Shown: positions 1-10,626 of the stretch, in pieces
How positions within the stretch are numbered: the first letter of the stretch is position 1
Layout: each line of letters opens with the position of its first letter
The notes under the pieces: model-generated
Databases searched by the model: none
What the model saw: the letters and a program-made list of their open reading frames with translations, nothing else
What the model was told of the DNA's origin: nothing
Position numbers and translations under genes: made by a program
Source of the DNA: Erinaceus europaeus
Taxonomy: Eukaryota; Chordata; Mammalia; Eulipotyphla; Erinaceidae
Assembly: GCF_950295315.1 (NCBI RefSeq)
Contig: NW_026647686.1
Location: forward strand, 31,805 to 95,804
Reading direction: 5' to 3'
Length of the DNA stretch: 64,000 bases

Positions 1-1
1 A

Positions 2-442
2 TGTTGTCCCCTCAGGCTACTGCTAGTTCCCTGGAGAGTTGGGACATTCTCGGAGTCAGCCTGTTCAGCCATGTTGTGCCCTCAGGACATTGTCTATATC
101 CCTGCGATATCTGGAGTGCTCTGGTTACTCCTCCCCCCTCCCATTCTCACGAGAGTTATCATCCTATCCTGGAGTGCTATGGTTACTCCTCCCCCTTCCC
201 ATTCTCGCGAAAGCTACTCCTATAAAAACCCTTTGTTTTCCGCACCTCGCGCTCTTGCCGGCGCTCCACTCTGGTGTTCAGACGCAGGAAAGGTTACTGC
301 GTGAGGCGGCCATTTTCTCTACCTCCACATGGCCCAACCTGCTTCTCTAGCACCCAACTCTGAGGTGCCAGCGCAAATAAAGATTTGTTTCCTCTTCGCT
401 CCGGACCCCCCCCCCCTTCTCTGCAGCCCGCGCACTACAACA
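2..442 (+). mobile_element. Endogenous retrovirus LTR, solo or 5' copy
   Basis: The segment opens with TGTTGT and closes with the matching inverted end ACAACA (another ACAACA lies at 452-457, so the right edge is uncertain by 15 bases). It has a TATA box (TATAAAA) at 221-227 and a polyadenylation signal AATAAA at 376-381, placed as in a U3-R-U5 LTR. No gag, pol or primer-binding site is evident after it, which favours a solo LTR. The left TSD would lie outside the window, so the class cannot be fixed; a class I gammaretroviral type is a guess. Confidence 0.72.
111..213 (+). repeat. Tandem duplication inside the LTR U3
   Basis: Two imperfect copies with a 58-base period, each starting CTGGAGTGCT and continuing through a GGTTACTCCTCCCCC(C/T)TCCC block to a CG(A/C)GA end. 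Repeated U3 blocks are common enhancer repeats in retroviral LTRs; that role is inferred here. Confidence 0.7.
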
Positions 443-640
443 TCTGGCTCTACAACAGATCTGTGTCTGTCCCCTGATCTTACCCCTAGAAGTTGTGGGC
501 TACTTTTTAAAGATGGGAGGATATCACAAAATGGCCCTGCTTTGGGTATTATTTTCTCCTTGGCAAGATCACTGCTGCCAGGGTGAAATCAGGGGTCACA
601 GAGCACTTGAGAATCATACAGGTGCTTGAATTCTCCCTGA
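443..640. other. Single-copy sequence, no gene seen
   Basis: No repeat family or coding pattern recognised between the LTR and the next SINE. Confidence 0.5.
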
Positions 641-776
641 TTTTCATCTAGTTATTTTTATTTTATTGTTATTATTTTTTTACCACCAGGGTTATAGCTG
701 GGTCTGGGTGCTTGCAGTACAACTCCACCACTCCTAGTGGCTCTTCTCCTCCTCCTCCTTCTTTTCATTTTTCTTT

Positions 777-828
<52 letters not shown>

Positions 829-1018
829 TCGATAGAACAGAGAGAAATTGAGAGAGGAGGGGGAGGTAGAGAGGGAGAAAGAAAAGTAGGCATTTTCAGA
901 CCTGCTTCACTACTTGTGAAGCTTCCTCCCTGCCGGTGGGGAGCCGGACCTCAAACCCAGGTCCTTGTGCATGATAATGTGTGTATTCAATTCAGTGCGC
1001 CACCGTCTAGTCCCGACC
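641..1018 (-). mobile_element. tRNA-derived hedgehog SINE (type A), with expanded CTTT tract
   Basis: Read on the minus strand it has the tRNA-like head, the CCGGCAGGGAGG core, the GTGAAGCAGGTCTG core and a pyrimidine-to-purine tract, then the extra 3' segment (CCACCAGGGTTATAGCTGG on the plus strand) found only in long copies of the family. The region next to the purine block has expanded into a (CTTT)n microsatellite. Confidence 0.85.
775..830. repeat. (CTTT)n microsatellite
   Basis: About 14 near-perfect CTTT units inside the SINE; it produces a spurious serine/phenylalanine-rich reading frame. Confidence 0.95.
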
Positions 1019-1547
1019 CTAATTATTATTACTATTATTGTCATTAATAGCTATGCTAAAAACAGGAAGCAGCAGCAGCAGAATAAACCGGTATAACCAG
1101 TACAACTAGACAGAGGAAAATGCATATCTAAGAAACGCTGGCAGAAAAGTCTGCTTTATTTCTTAACACACTAGGACTCCTCACTCTGATTTGGTGGAAA
1201 TCCACCCACCCCGGGGTGGAAGGTTCCCGCAGTTCCCAGGAGCCAATGGAAGCAACTGCCGTTCAGTCCAGCAGAGGGCGCACAAGGTAAGAAATCACTG
1301 GAGGTGTCTGATGGTGCTGACTGGGCTCCTGGCAAGAGCTTCAAGTCAGAGGATGCTGTGATGGACAATTCACAGGGAAATAATAATAATAAAAAAAATC
1401 CCCAGCTTTTCAGGAAGAAACAGACAATCCAAAGCCCTGGATGGAAGTGCCTGCACTGGCTGGTCACCTAGACTGGCCTTTACACACATGAGGACATCTG
1501 GTGCCAACGTGCTGTCGATGGAATCCAGTTTAGTCCAAGGACAGTTT
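1019..1547. other. Single-copy sequence, no gene seen
   Basis: Contains a short AATAATAATAAAA run near 1380. A 98-codon minus-strand frame at 1171-1467 has no recognisable domain or splice context, so I do not call it. Confidence 0.5.
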
Positions 1548-1737
1548 TATTTTAAAAGCTTTACTTATTTATTTTACTTGATAGAACAGAGAGAAATTAA
1601 GAGGGGAGAAGAGAAAGAGGAAGAGAGAGACCGCTTGTGAAGCTTCCCTACTGCAGGTGGGGACTGAGGGTTGGGGGGGGGACTCTTGAACCCTGATCTT
1701 TATGCATGGTAGTATGTGTGCCACCACCCAGCCCCAC
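1548..1737 (-). mobile_element. Hedgehog SINE (type B)
   Basis: The reverse complement shows the tRNA-like head ending GTTCAAGAGTCC, the CCCCACCTGCAG core and the TTCACAAGCGGT core, then a pyrimidine tract and an AAATAAATAAGT tail. Confidence 0.85.
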
Positions 1738-1784
1738 TCCAAGGATACTTTGAAGGGGCCTTGATGCCATTTTCATTCTAGAAA

Positions 1785-1975
1785 ATGTGGGGTCGGGTGG
1801 TGACACACGTGGTTGAAAGCAGATGTTACAATACTCAAGGATCCTGGTTCGAGCCCCCGGCCCCCACTTTCCCCTGCAGGGGGAAAGTTTTGCGAGTAGT
1901 GAAGCAGTGTTGTAGGTGTCTCTCTCTTTATCTCTCCCTACTCCTTCAATTTCTGGCTGTCTTCACAGACTTCAC
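1785..1975 (+). mobile_element. Hedgehog SINE (type B)
   Basis: Begins GGGGTCGGGTGGTGACACACG, then GGTTCGAGCCCCCGGCCCCC (B box), the CTGCAGGGGGAAAG core, AGTGAAGCAGTGTTGTAGGTG and a CT-rich tract. The A-rich tail is missing or decayed. Confidence 0.85.
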
Positions 1976-2561
1976 AGACACATGCTAGCATACCCTCCCT
2001 ACCATGAGGCATTGCCCCCCACACACACACACCCACAGAGTGAGCACAGAGCTGCAGACACAGTGAAGAGTTCACAGGCGAATGATGAATACATCGTTTT
2101 GCCTTTATTGCAGCCTTCTTAGTGTGTGGTGGCCTCAGGGCTGGGTGACCGGTTAGGACTATTTTTTCTGCCTTTGTGGTGGAGGGCTCATTCACTCATT
2201 CACTGTGGGTCTCAGCATCTTCTGCTATCTCTGCAGAAAGCAGTGAATTCAAAGCTATTAATTCTGTGTTGGGAGTCACAGTGTTATCAACCTGGAACTC
2301 TTTTGAACTCAAAAGTTATTTTGCAAACATACGTTGTTTCCTATAGCAGAAGACAAAACTAAGGGTCAGAATGTTCTGGTGAGTCCACAAGGATGTCTTG
2401 GGAAACCAATAGGCATCTCACAGAGATAAGGATGAAGACCCACCGGGTGGGCACTGAGTTAGGTGCTCTTAGTTACAATGTCTCTTTGAATGTGTCACGG
2501 AGAACACTGACTCGGAAAAGATTTAGAAATGACATCCAGAACAAGATGAGAAAGCTGTCAT
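1976..2561. other. Single-copy sequence, no gene seen
   Basis: Short CA-rich patch near 2020; no recognised coding or repeat family. Confidence 0.45.
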
Positions 2562-2578
2562 ACAAAGCTGTGACCTTT

Positions 2579-2810
2579 TCAGGAGCTGGTTGGTGATGCA
2601 CCTGGTTGAGCGCACACATTACCACACACAAGGGCCCAGGTTCAAGCCCTCAGTTCCCACTTGCAGGGAGAAACCTCACAAATGGTGAAACAGAGCTGCA
2701 GGTGTCTCTTTTTTCCCTCTCCCTCTCTCTCTCTCTCCCTCCCTCTCTCCCCCCTCTATCTCTTAACTACTCTTGGCTCTGTTAAATAAAATTAATCAAT
2801 TAATTAAAAA
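2579..2810 (+). mobile_element. Hedgehog SINE (type B) with 17-bp TSD
   Basis: Flanked by ACAAAGCTGTGACCTTT (2562-2578) and ACAAAGTTGTGACCTTT (2811-2827), one mismatch. Such a long TSD next to an A-rich tail is the mark of L1-enzyme retroposition. The body has the CAGGTTCAAGCCC box and a long CCCTCTCTCT tract. Confidence 0.93.
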
Positions 2811-2827
2811 ACAAAGTTGTGACCTTT

Positions 2828-3409
2828 CTATGATGACATTTATTTTTGCTGACCAACTGCCGAGAATGGGCAAAGGGGTATCCGTTTCTTACTGGGATAG
2901 TAACGTGACAATAGTAACTCTGCTGTGAATAGAGCAAGCTGTCCGCCAGGAATCAGTGGGCTTGCATTTCAGAGCCTGGCTGGTTTCTGGAGCTGGGTTA
3001 GCACCTCTGCATATCTGTAAGGGAACTCTGGCACTTGTCACAGCAGCAGCGGCCATGAAAATCTGCTTTTAGAGAATACGCGGAATTGGAGCTAGGCAGC
3101 CAGGTGTCTCTGTGCTTCCTGGCATCAGAGTATAGATGTTCTTTCTTTGCCAGGGCAGGTGAACCTCTCATCTGCAATAAATTAGGTTGAGTCCTTCCAG
3201 AATTTCTTGCACTGCGGACTGGTCTCTCTTTCTCTCTTTTTTTTTTTCCCCCAAGGGAACATGCTTTTTTTCTGTGCAGAAAAATGGAAGCAGCAGCTAG
3301 AAACTTCAATCAGCGCTTTCAGATTCCAAAACTATGACACTGTCCCAGTGGTGTCATTAAAACTAACTAACCATATTAAACGAATATTAAAATATGGGCT
3401 TCTTTGCAT
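2828..3409. other. Single-copy sequence, no gene seen
   Basis: No repeat family recognised. A minus-strand frame at 2998-3309 is not supported by any motif. Confidence 0.45.
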
Positions 3410-4100
3410 AATGTAATGAGCAAAACCACTTTTAAGTTTCTCCCTGCACTTTGAGGTGAGCCGCCGTTTACATTCCCCAAACTTTGAAGTCCGGAACAAA
3501 ATGTACAGGTAGAGGGTCCTAGATCAAATAATAATCAACTTCAAAAAGCATTTTGGCTGCTGGATGTCCCAGGGCTAATTTTCTCTAGACATTTTAAATG
3601 TAAATGTCTCAACTCATTTAAAAATGGTAAATTGGTCTAGGTTCAATCAAAAAAGCACCCAGACGCAAAACTGAGAGACGAGGCTAATTGTCATTTGTTT
3701 GTCAAATGAATTCCATTTGGAAAGCAATGAAACCTCCGAGCTAATTCTTTTAAGGTGAGCTGGTAGTTGTATTATCAGTTAAATGCAGTAAAATGCATAA
3801 TCACAGGACGATAATGAAAACTGCACCTGAGTTGGTATGGGGGGCACCGCCCGCCACAGGGCCCAGAGGATGAAACTTAAGTACGTAATGCTGCCTCGGT
3901 CACAATGGCACCAAGTCTGGTCTTTAGCCTCACAGACACTTTCTTTGCATTTTAAAAAACTTTATCAAAGCACTGTGGCAACATAGAAAATGTCAAAGTG
4001 AAATGCACTGTAGGCAAATTGAGATTTCATTAAGTTTAAATTTATTGCTTTTGACTGATGTATTACCATGCTTGTTAAGAACCAGTAATTTGGAATATCT
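3410..4100. promoter_or_regulatory. Candidate conserved non-coding element
   Basis: An AT-rich, repeat-free block dense in TAAT-type homeodomain-like words and palindromic runs, for example GCTAATTGTCATTTG followed by CAAATGAATTCCATTTG, and TTATCAGTTAAATGCAG with AAATGCATAATCAC. This texture resembles vertebrate developmental enhancers. The call rests only on composition and lack of repeats, with no alignment behind it. Confidence 0.3.
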
Positions 4101-4954
4101 GTCTGCCTGGGTTTGTCTCCTTGCCTATTACTTTGTATAGACTTTGAAAGACCACTATCATTCAGAGCGAGCGTGGGTTGTTTCTCGGAAGTGTTTTGAA
4201 GATGGGAAGGCAGCTGGTCCTACTCTCTGATAAACTTCCACACACTTCCTGAAGGTCCCACCACTCAGATATGGGGCTTTAGTGAGTTTAGCCAAATGCT
4301 CTGGTATGTGCCAGGCTGTTTCTTTCTCATAATCTTAAAGTCGGCAGAGATGAGTGATCAAAGGTGGTGGTGGGGGCGGGGGAGGAGATTCCAAGTTCAT
4401 TCAATAGAGAAACAGAACTACAATGGTTTGGGGCCATTAGGTGTGAACCCGTTCAGGGGTTATGGCTCAGATGTCACAGTTTAGATGCTGCAGCAAACTT
4501 TTATTCTGGGCTTTGGGACTTCAGTCCTAAAGAAGCAACTCAGAGGGAGACTATGTATATATAACCTCTGGAGGGGGGTGCAGGCAGTGGGCGAGGGCTG
4601 ACACTTCTCTTGTTTGGGGCTCAAATGTAGAAACCACTCTTAGCTCACCAAAGCAGGCTGTGCACTGGATTGGCTGTGGGCCCCAGTCTGGGCCTCTAGT
4701 TGGAGCACACCTCACTATTTAATGCTCTCTACTGGACACAGTACTCTGCAGATTCACGTTTGGACTGTTTATTGTGTAGACATAGCTCTGCCCACAGGAG
4801 GGATACATTCTCCGTGAGGACAGAGGTCATGTTAGAATAACTTGCCACCACACTGCTGGTTGCAGGAAACTTCAATGCCACAGGAGGAAGCTTCACTAGC
4901 AGTGAAGCAACAATAACCCTACCCTGCAGGCTATAGAAAAAAATTTTCTTCTTC
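4101..4954. other. Single-copy sequence, no gene seen
   Basis: Short frames only; one at 4296-4484 has no recognisable domain. No young repeat. Confidence 0.45.
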
Positions 4955-5174
4955 TTTTTTAAGTATTATTTATTTGATTATTTATTGAAGAGAGACACAG
5001 AAAAATTGAAAGGGGAAGGTAAGATAGAAAGGGAGAGAGGCAGAGAAACACCTGCAGCCCTGCTTCACTGCTTGTGAAGCTTTCACCCTACAGGTGGGGA
5101 CTGGGGGCCTTGAACCTGGGTCCTTGAAGATAGTAACCTGTGTGTTTAATCAGATGTACCACCACCCAGCTCCA
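4955..5174 (-). mobile_element. Hedgehog SINE (type B)
   Basis: The reverse complement gives a head near GGAGCTGGGTGGTGGTACA, the GGTTCAAGGCCCCCAG box, the CCCCACCTGTAGG core, the GTGAAGCAGGGCTGCAGGTG core and an AATAAATAATCAAATAAATA tail. Confidence 0.88.
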
Positions 5175-5379
5175 AAAAAAATTATATGTAAATTGAAGTT
5201 TGTCTGACTTAAGCATTGAATGACATATTGAACTAGTCAAACATGCTTTATGACATAGAGTGAAAATGTCTGTGACTTCATATCAGGTGGAATAAAATAA
5301 GATAAACATTTTTTTAACCTGCTCAATTTGGCCAACCTACACTTCTGAGGGCACAAAAGAAAATTTTATAGACAGAATT

Positions 5380-5475
5380 ATTTAATATAAATCTGATAAT
5401 TACAAATTATAATAATATAAACTATAATAACTATAAACTATATAATATAAATTATAATAAATACAAATGATAAAA
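5380..5475. repeat. AT-rich low-complexity tract
   Basis: Irregular repeats of ATAATATAAA and TATAATAAC words. Confidence 0.8.
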
Positions 5476-5536
5476 TGTAAAAACCCAATCCTGTTGATTA
5501 AGACAAAGACAAGCAGACATAACTTCACTTGCCCCC

Positions 5537-6250
5537 AGAGCAATGCTTCTCAAAACATGATTCCCAGGGCAGGAGTATCAGCACCACCTGGGAACAAAAT
5601 TAGTAAAGTCATAAGTCCCTTGGAATATACCTAAAATGGAGTTCCTAGCTTTTTTTGAAATGGAGACCCTGAATCTCATCACCCTCAGGTTCCTGATTAT
5701 TAAACAATTTGTTCTGCTTTATATCTTAAGGATTTTGTCAGACACAAAGTTGCAGATGCTCTCAAGATGCCAACCTGACTTCCCTAGACAGATAACCTCA
5801 CTAGTGTGTCCTGTAACCCCACGTCTCTAGAGTCCTGCCCCACTAGGAAAAGATAGAAACAGGCTGGGAGTATGGATCGACCTGCCAATGCCCAGGTCCA
5901 GCAATTACAGAAGCCAGACCTTCCACCTTCTGCACCCCATAGTGATCCTGAGTCCATGCTCCCAGAGGGATAAAGAATAGGAGAGCTATCAAGGGAGGGG
6001 GTGGGATACGGAACTCAGGTGGTAGGAATTATGGACTTGTATCCCTCTTATCCTACAGTTGTCAATTATTATTAAATCAGCAAAAAAAAAAATTAGAAAA
6101 AAAAAAGAAATGCAAATTCTAGAACCCCACCATGAACCCTACTAAACAGCAGTACCAGAGAGGAGATCCACATTGGGTTTCAACAAGCTCCTCTGTTTCT
6201 GGCATCCATGAAGGCCTGGGAGCCTCTGATCTAGTTAGAACCTTTATTAC
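5537..6250 (+). mobile_element. Ancient MER5-type hAT DNA-transposon relic, split
   Basis: Two arms, 5537-5599 (CTTCTCAAAACATGATTCCC, then CAGCACCACCTGGGAAC) and about 6107-6250 (AGAAATGCAAATTCTAGAACC), match the remembered order of MER5/Charlie-type non-autonomous hAT elements. The R retroposon at 5600-6106 sits between them. Assigned from memory of the consensus; divergence is high. Confidence 0.5.
5600..6106 (+). mobile_element. Family R retroposon, A-tailed, 5'-truncated
   Basis: Shares with about ten other segments here a diagnostic order: CTTTATATCTTAA; CCAACCTGACTTCCCT; AGGCTGGGAGTATGGATCGA; GCAATTACAGAAGCCAGACC; CTCCCAGAGGGATAAAGAAT; then an A-rich tail. It has inserted into an older DNA-transposon relic, with a possible short TSD AAAATTAG. 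Confidence 0.85.
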
Positions 6251-7218
6251 CTACCAGGGTGATAGGGGCCAGTTTTGAACCTGTGCCTCCACATGGCCAA
6301 GTAGCACATGATTAGAGTAAGCCATTTCACAGTGCTGTCTATTACAAATAGGAAAACCTGTCTGATTCCTGGAGACTGTCTTATAAGGGCAAGTTCTAGA
6401 TTCAAGAAGCTTTGGGAGTTATTATAGCTCTTGCTTTTAAGAAAAAATCTTCATTTTGATCTATTTCTTCCTTCCCATGATATCTCCTGGGAACTGTCCC
6501 AGACTGAGAGCTCCGTGAGAGAAAAGTAATGTTCCACCCGGCAGGCTGCAGCGACTTTGCTACAGGGCTATTAAACACTTGCCTTGAACATATTTGCCAA
6601 AGATCATACTTATTAACTTAATTCTGTTGGACTTGTCAGAGCCAACATGCAAATTCATGTATGCCAGTACACTCCTTTATAGAAACGTGTTTCCAAGGCA
6701 GCAGCAGCCATGACAGAACCCTCCTCTAAGTTCTATACCCTCTGCCCTGCCTGCCGGACCCCACTAAGGTGGTTTTATTTCAGGATTTTAAAACTCTACT
6801 TAGAGGGAGGGATTATTCAAATTCAAACCTGAACAGAGAACCCCGTGCAGAGTGGGATGGTGTCTGCTAGGGTTGCTGCTAACACTGTCATGGAGGGGAG
6901 GGAAAGGGACACACACTGGCATCCGTGAAGTGGACCGTTTTCAGGTTCTCTCCCAGACCATTACCAAATAAGGGAAGGCTCATGGGTCATGTTGATTTCA
7001 ACCAGGGGAAATAAAGCAGAAAAAGAGATCAAGGCTTCAAACCACTAGCAGTGACAAGTGGCTTCTGTGTAAATGAATTTGAAAGAGGGTGGTGGGCACC
7101 TCAACCTTTATCAGCATCACGACACTTTGCAAGAAGAAACTTGTGCTGGAGAGCAAGTTGGACACAGTGAGATATGAAAGAGGAAAACAGCCCTGAATGA
7201 CTTTCCACGGTCCCTGAC

Positions 7219-7220
<2 letters not shown>
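6251..7220. other. Single-copy sequence, no gene seen
   Basis: No repeat or coding pattern recognised. Confidence 0.45.

Positions 7221-7290
<70 letters not shown>
7221..7290. repeat. (CA)n microsatellite, about 35 units
   Basis: Uninterrupted CA run of 70 bases, one of the longest pure dinucleotide tracts here. It abuts a SINE head. Confidence 0.97.
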
Positions 7291-7291
<1 letters not shown>

Positions 7292-7296
7292 GTTCA

Positions 7297-7567
7297 AGAC
7301 TTGAGGTCCCAGCTGGGTGTTGGTGCCAGGACTGGGGTTCGAGCCACCTGCTCCCTACCTGCAGGGACTAAGTCTGCAGGTGTCTATCTCTCTCTCCCTC
7401 ACTCTATCTTCACATCCTCTCTTAATTTCTTTCTGTCCTATCTAATAAAAATTAGAAATAAAGTAACAAAAAAAAAAAAAGAGGGGAGGAAGTGGGAATG
7501 GTCATGGGTAGTGGGTGGATTCATAGTGCAGGCACCAAGTCCCAGCAATAACTCTGGTGGCAACTAA
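7297..7567 (+). mobile_element. Hedgehog SINE (type A, long form)
   Basis: Contains GGGTTCGAGCC, CTACCTGCAGGGA, TCTGCAGGTGTCTATC, a pyrimidine block ending TTTCTGTCCTATCTAATAAA, an A-run, then the long-form extra segment GTGGATTCATAGTGCAGGC...CCCAGCAATAACTCTGG. The central GTGAAGC core is deleted. Confidence 0.85.
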
Positions 7568-8726
7568 AAGACTTCAGGTCCTTTATGATCTGAAATCAAC
7601 AGAAACACAGACCCACACTTGGCTGGGATCTCAAAGTCAGACAGCTGTGAGTCAACAGGACAGTATCTCTGGGTCCCTAAGAAATGACGCCTATGGGACA
7701 AAGACACTGGAACTATTTGCATAGCTGCCTCGGCAGTGCGAAATCGCTTCTTGTTGGAGACAGACATTTGGACCCAGATAAAGCCCACAAAGAATGCCTC
7801 TTTTTGACTCCAGAGATTAATGTAGATGTGAACACATTAGTTCTGTTTTAGGGCAACTCTTCTCTCTTACAGATCACTGGGACTGGGACGCTCGGGTTAC
7901 CTAATAATGGGTTGCTTTAGTTCTGCCATCATCACTTATCAGGGACATTAGTTGAAAACCTAGCAATTTTGAACTTAGCGTGATGGAGCTCTTCAGAGAT
8001 TGAATTACTCAACTTTTTTTGTTGGTGAGTGTCTCTGTGAAATTTCCTGAAAAGGATAGTCCTCCTTCTTTGTGTGAACATGAAGCCAAGTCACATACTT
8101 TATTGGTATTTCTAGACATACAAATGATAGTGCTAATGTACTCTAATGTCTGTCTGCTTGACAGGGGAGGCTGTGGGCTGTGTTTGGGGCTTTTGTTTTT
8201 CTTAAGATAATGTGGAGAACTGTAGTCTCTTTGTGAGCTTAATCGGACTAGGTGGTGTTTTTTCTTTCTTTCTTTTTTTTTTTTTTTCTGATTGTTTTTC
8301 CCAAAGCCTTATTTCAGAAGAAGGCTGACACCAGAAGTCTCTTTCAAAAGAACAGTTCTGAGTTTGCCCCTGATATGGGGATAGGCTCCACTATGTCTTT
8401 GCACCAAACACCTCTGCCCCCTTGTCTGTTTATTCCCTTAACAGCAGAGGCAGAAAAGGGGAAAGCACATGGAATCTTTAACAAAGGCAACAATTTTTAA
8501 CACTCTGTCCTAGAAACTGCTTCCACTTGGGAGTGAGAGTCTTAATCTCCAAGCCATGATGATTTGGTGTCTTCAAAGTAATTTCCCAGACATTCTGCCT
8601 GTCTGCCTGGTAGGGCTCAAAGTTCTCTACTCATGACAGGCTTTAAAAGCATCCAGGCAGGAACCAACTTTGTAGTTTTGAGCATGAGTGATCAATGTTG
8701 ATGCTAGGTAACTGAGCAGAGTTAAG
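7568..8726. other. Single-copy sequence, no gene seen
   Basis: A poly-T run at 8270-8288 produces spurious frames. Nothing else recognised. Confidence 0.45.
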
Positions 8727-8905
8727 AGATTGGTCTGGGGAGACAGCATAATGGTGATGCAAAATGCTTTCATGCCTGATGCTATGAAGCCCCAGGTTTA
8801 ATCCTCAGCACTCCCATAAGCCAGAGCTGAGCAGCGCTCTGGCCCTTCTCTCTGTTTCCCCGTCTCATTAAAATAAAAATAAGTAAAATATTTAAAAGAG
8901 AGTTA
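8727..8905 (+). mobile_element. Hedgehog SINE (type C)
   Basis: Head GGGGAGACAGCATAATGGTG, B-box-like CCCAGGTTTAATCCTCAGCA, body CATAAGCCAGAGCTGAGCAG, tail with AAAATAAAAATAAGTAAAA. Type C copies share this head and a GAGCTGAGCAGTGCTCTGG body, different from types A and B. Confidence 0.88.
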
Positions 8906-9085
8906 ATTCACCTGCCCTCTCTTTACAGAGTTTTCATACATCTTCTGCCCATCAGTGATAAATTATAAGTCAACTTTTGCCAAAGACAAATGTGGGAGTG
9001 GAAGATGCTAGCCAAAATAGTTTTTATATCTCAACTTTCTCTTTCATACAAGGATAATAGTTGGTGATCCACAAGTATTGGTAAG

Positions 9086-9115
9086 ATGAGAGGAGAGAGA
9101 CACACAGAGAGAGAG

Positions 9116-9148
<33 letters not shown>
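9086..9148. repeat. (GA)n microsatellite with CA interruptions
   Basis: GAGAGAGACACACAGAGA-type run. Confidence 0.93.
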
Positions 9149-9151
<3 letters not shown>

Positions 9152-9350
9152 TTAACCAAAGTATCCAATGTACATCTAAGTCTTTGTGTGTCCTAGTCTT
9201 CCCCAACAAAGCTCAGGTTTTTGGTGACCTTTGTTAAGATACCTTTGTTGCTATAAGTGTATTCTTGGCCTGGACAGTCCTGGGGGCTTGGTGACAGACC
9301 AATTTAAAGAAATGAATTTACTGAGAAGTTTGTAAAAAATATAAACATCA

Positions 9351-9815
9351 TCCCATCTGCTATATTCTTGCCTTTAGATTTCTGATTATTTAAAAATTTG
9401 TTTTGCTTTATATCTTAATGCTTTTCAACCACCAAGTTGCAGATGCTACCGTGACAACAACCTAACTTCTCTAGGCAGACAACCACACCAATGTGTCCTA
9501 GAATACCACATTCCCAGAGCCCTGCCCCTCTAGGAAAGAGTGAGACAGGCTGGGAGTATAGATTGACTTGTTAATGCCCATGTTCAGCAGGAAGCAATTA
9601 CAGAAGCCAGTCCTTCAATCTTCTGCATCCCATAATGATCCTGGGTCTATGCTAACAGAAGGATAAAGAATAGGAAAGCTTCTAATGGAGAAAATGGGAT
9701 ACAAAGTTCTGGTGGTGGGAACTGTGTGGAATTGTACCCCTCTTATCCTATCGTCTTGTCAATATTTCCATTTTACAAATAAATTAAAAAATAGATAAAT
9801 AAAATATTAAAAAAG
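9351..9815 (+). mobile_element. Family R retroposon with 14-bp TSD
   Basis: Exact duplicates of AAATATAAACATCA at 9337-9350 and 9816-9829 flank a 5'-truncated R copy whose 3' end is an AAATAAATTAAAAA-type tail. This shows directly that R moves by target-primed retroposition. Confidence 0.93.
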
Positions 9816-9861
9816 AAATATAAACATCAGGGAAGATGAATGAGTTACCTTTATTTTGTTA

Positions 9862-10249
9862 TCTTTTCTTTCTTTTTTTTTTGCCACCAGAGTTATCACT
9901 ACATGATGGATCTACCTACCACTCATGGAGGCCCTTCTTCTCCCTCACCATCCTTCTCCTCCTCTTCCTCCTCCTTCTCCTCTTCCTCCTCCTCCGCCTC
10001 CTCCTTCATCTTCTTCTTCTTCTCCTCCTCCTTCTCCTTCTCCTCCTTCTCCTCCTTTCTTTTTTATTTGGCAAGACTGAGAGAAACCAAAAGTTGATGG
10101 GGAGCCAGGGAGGAAGAAAGAGAGACAACTGCAGCCTTTCTTCACTGCTTGTAAAGTCTCTCTCCCTGCAGATGGAGACTAGAGGCTTGAACCCAGGTTT
10201 TTACACATAGTAACAAGTGCTCTACTAGGTGTGCCACTGCCTAGCTCTT
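9862..10249 (-). mobile_element. Hedgehog SINE (type A/B) with expanded CTT/CTC tract
   Basis: The reverse complement has a head ending GGTTCAAGCC, the CTGCAGGGAGAGAG core and an AGTGAAGAAAGGCTGCAG core, with the extra 3' segment near 9884-9945. The polypyrimidine block (9940-10060) has grown into an irregular CTC/CTT microsatellite. Confidence 0.83.
9940..10062. repeat. Irregular (CTC/CTT)n polypyrimidine tract
   Basis: About 120 bases of C and T with trinucleotide periodicity. Confidence 0.93.
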
Positions 10250-10265
10250 GAGTAAGTTACTTTCT

Positions 10266-10431
10266 TTTAAAAGTATTTATTTATTTAGATTGGAGAGAGA
10301 GAGAGAGAGAGAGAGAGACCAGAGCACTGCTCAGCTCTGGCTTATGGTAGTGCTGGGGATTGAACCTGGAGGACCTTAGAACCTTGGGAATGGAAGTCTT
10401 TTGCAGAACTATTATGTTGTCTTCTCAGATA
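10266..10431 (-). mobile_element. Hedgehog SINE (type C), first of two at one target
   Basis: The reverse complement has the ATAATAGTTCTGCAAAAGAC head, the GGTTCAATCCCCAGCAC box and the GAGCTGAGCAGTGCTCTGG body. It lies between GAGTAAGTTACTTTCT (10250-10265) and GAGTAAATTACTTTCT (10432-10447). Confidence 0.93.
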
Positions 10432-10447
10432 GAGTAAATTACTTTCT

Positions 10448-10610
10448 TTCCTTTTTAAAAAGAATGTATTTATTTATTCATGAGAAAGACAGGCAGAGAG
10501 AGACAGAATTAGACATCACTCTGGTACATGTGCTGCCAGGGACAGAACTTGGGACCTGATAGTTGAGGATCCAGTGCTTTCTTTATTCGCTGCACCACCT
10601 CCCGGACCAT
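10448..10610 (-). mobile_element. Hedgehog SINE (type C relative), second at the same target
   Basis: Flanked by GAGTAAATTACTTTCT (10432-10447) and GAGTAAGTTACTTTCT (10611-10626). The reverse complement head begins GGTCCGGGAGGTGGTGCAGC, so it is a distinct subtype. Confidence 0.9.
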
Positions 10611-10626
10611 GAGTAAGTTACTTTCT

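Noticed and set aside
7037..7297. Cys-Val repeat frames (also 26507-26752)
   Set aside because: Translation of CA/TG dinucleotide runs, not genes.
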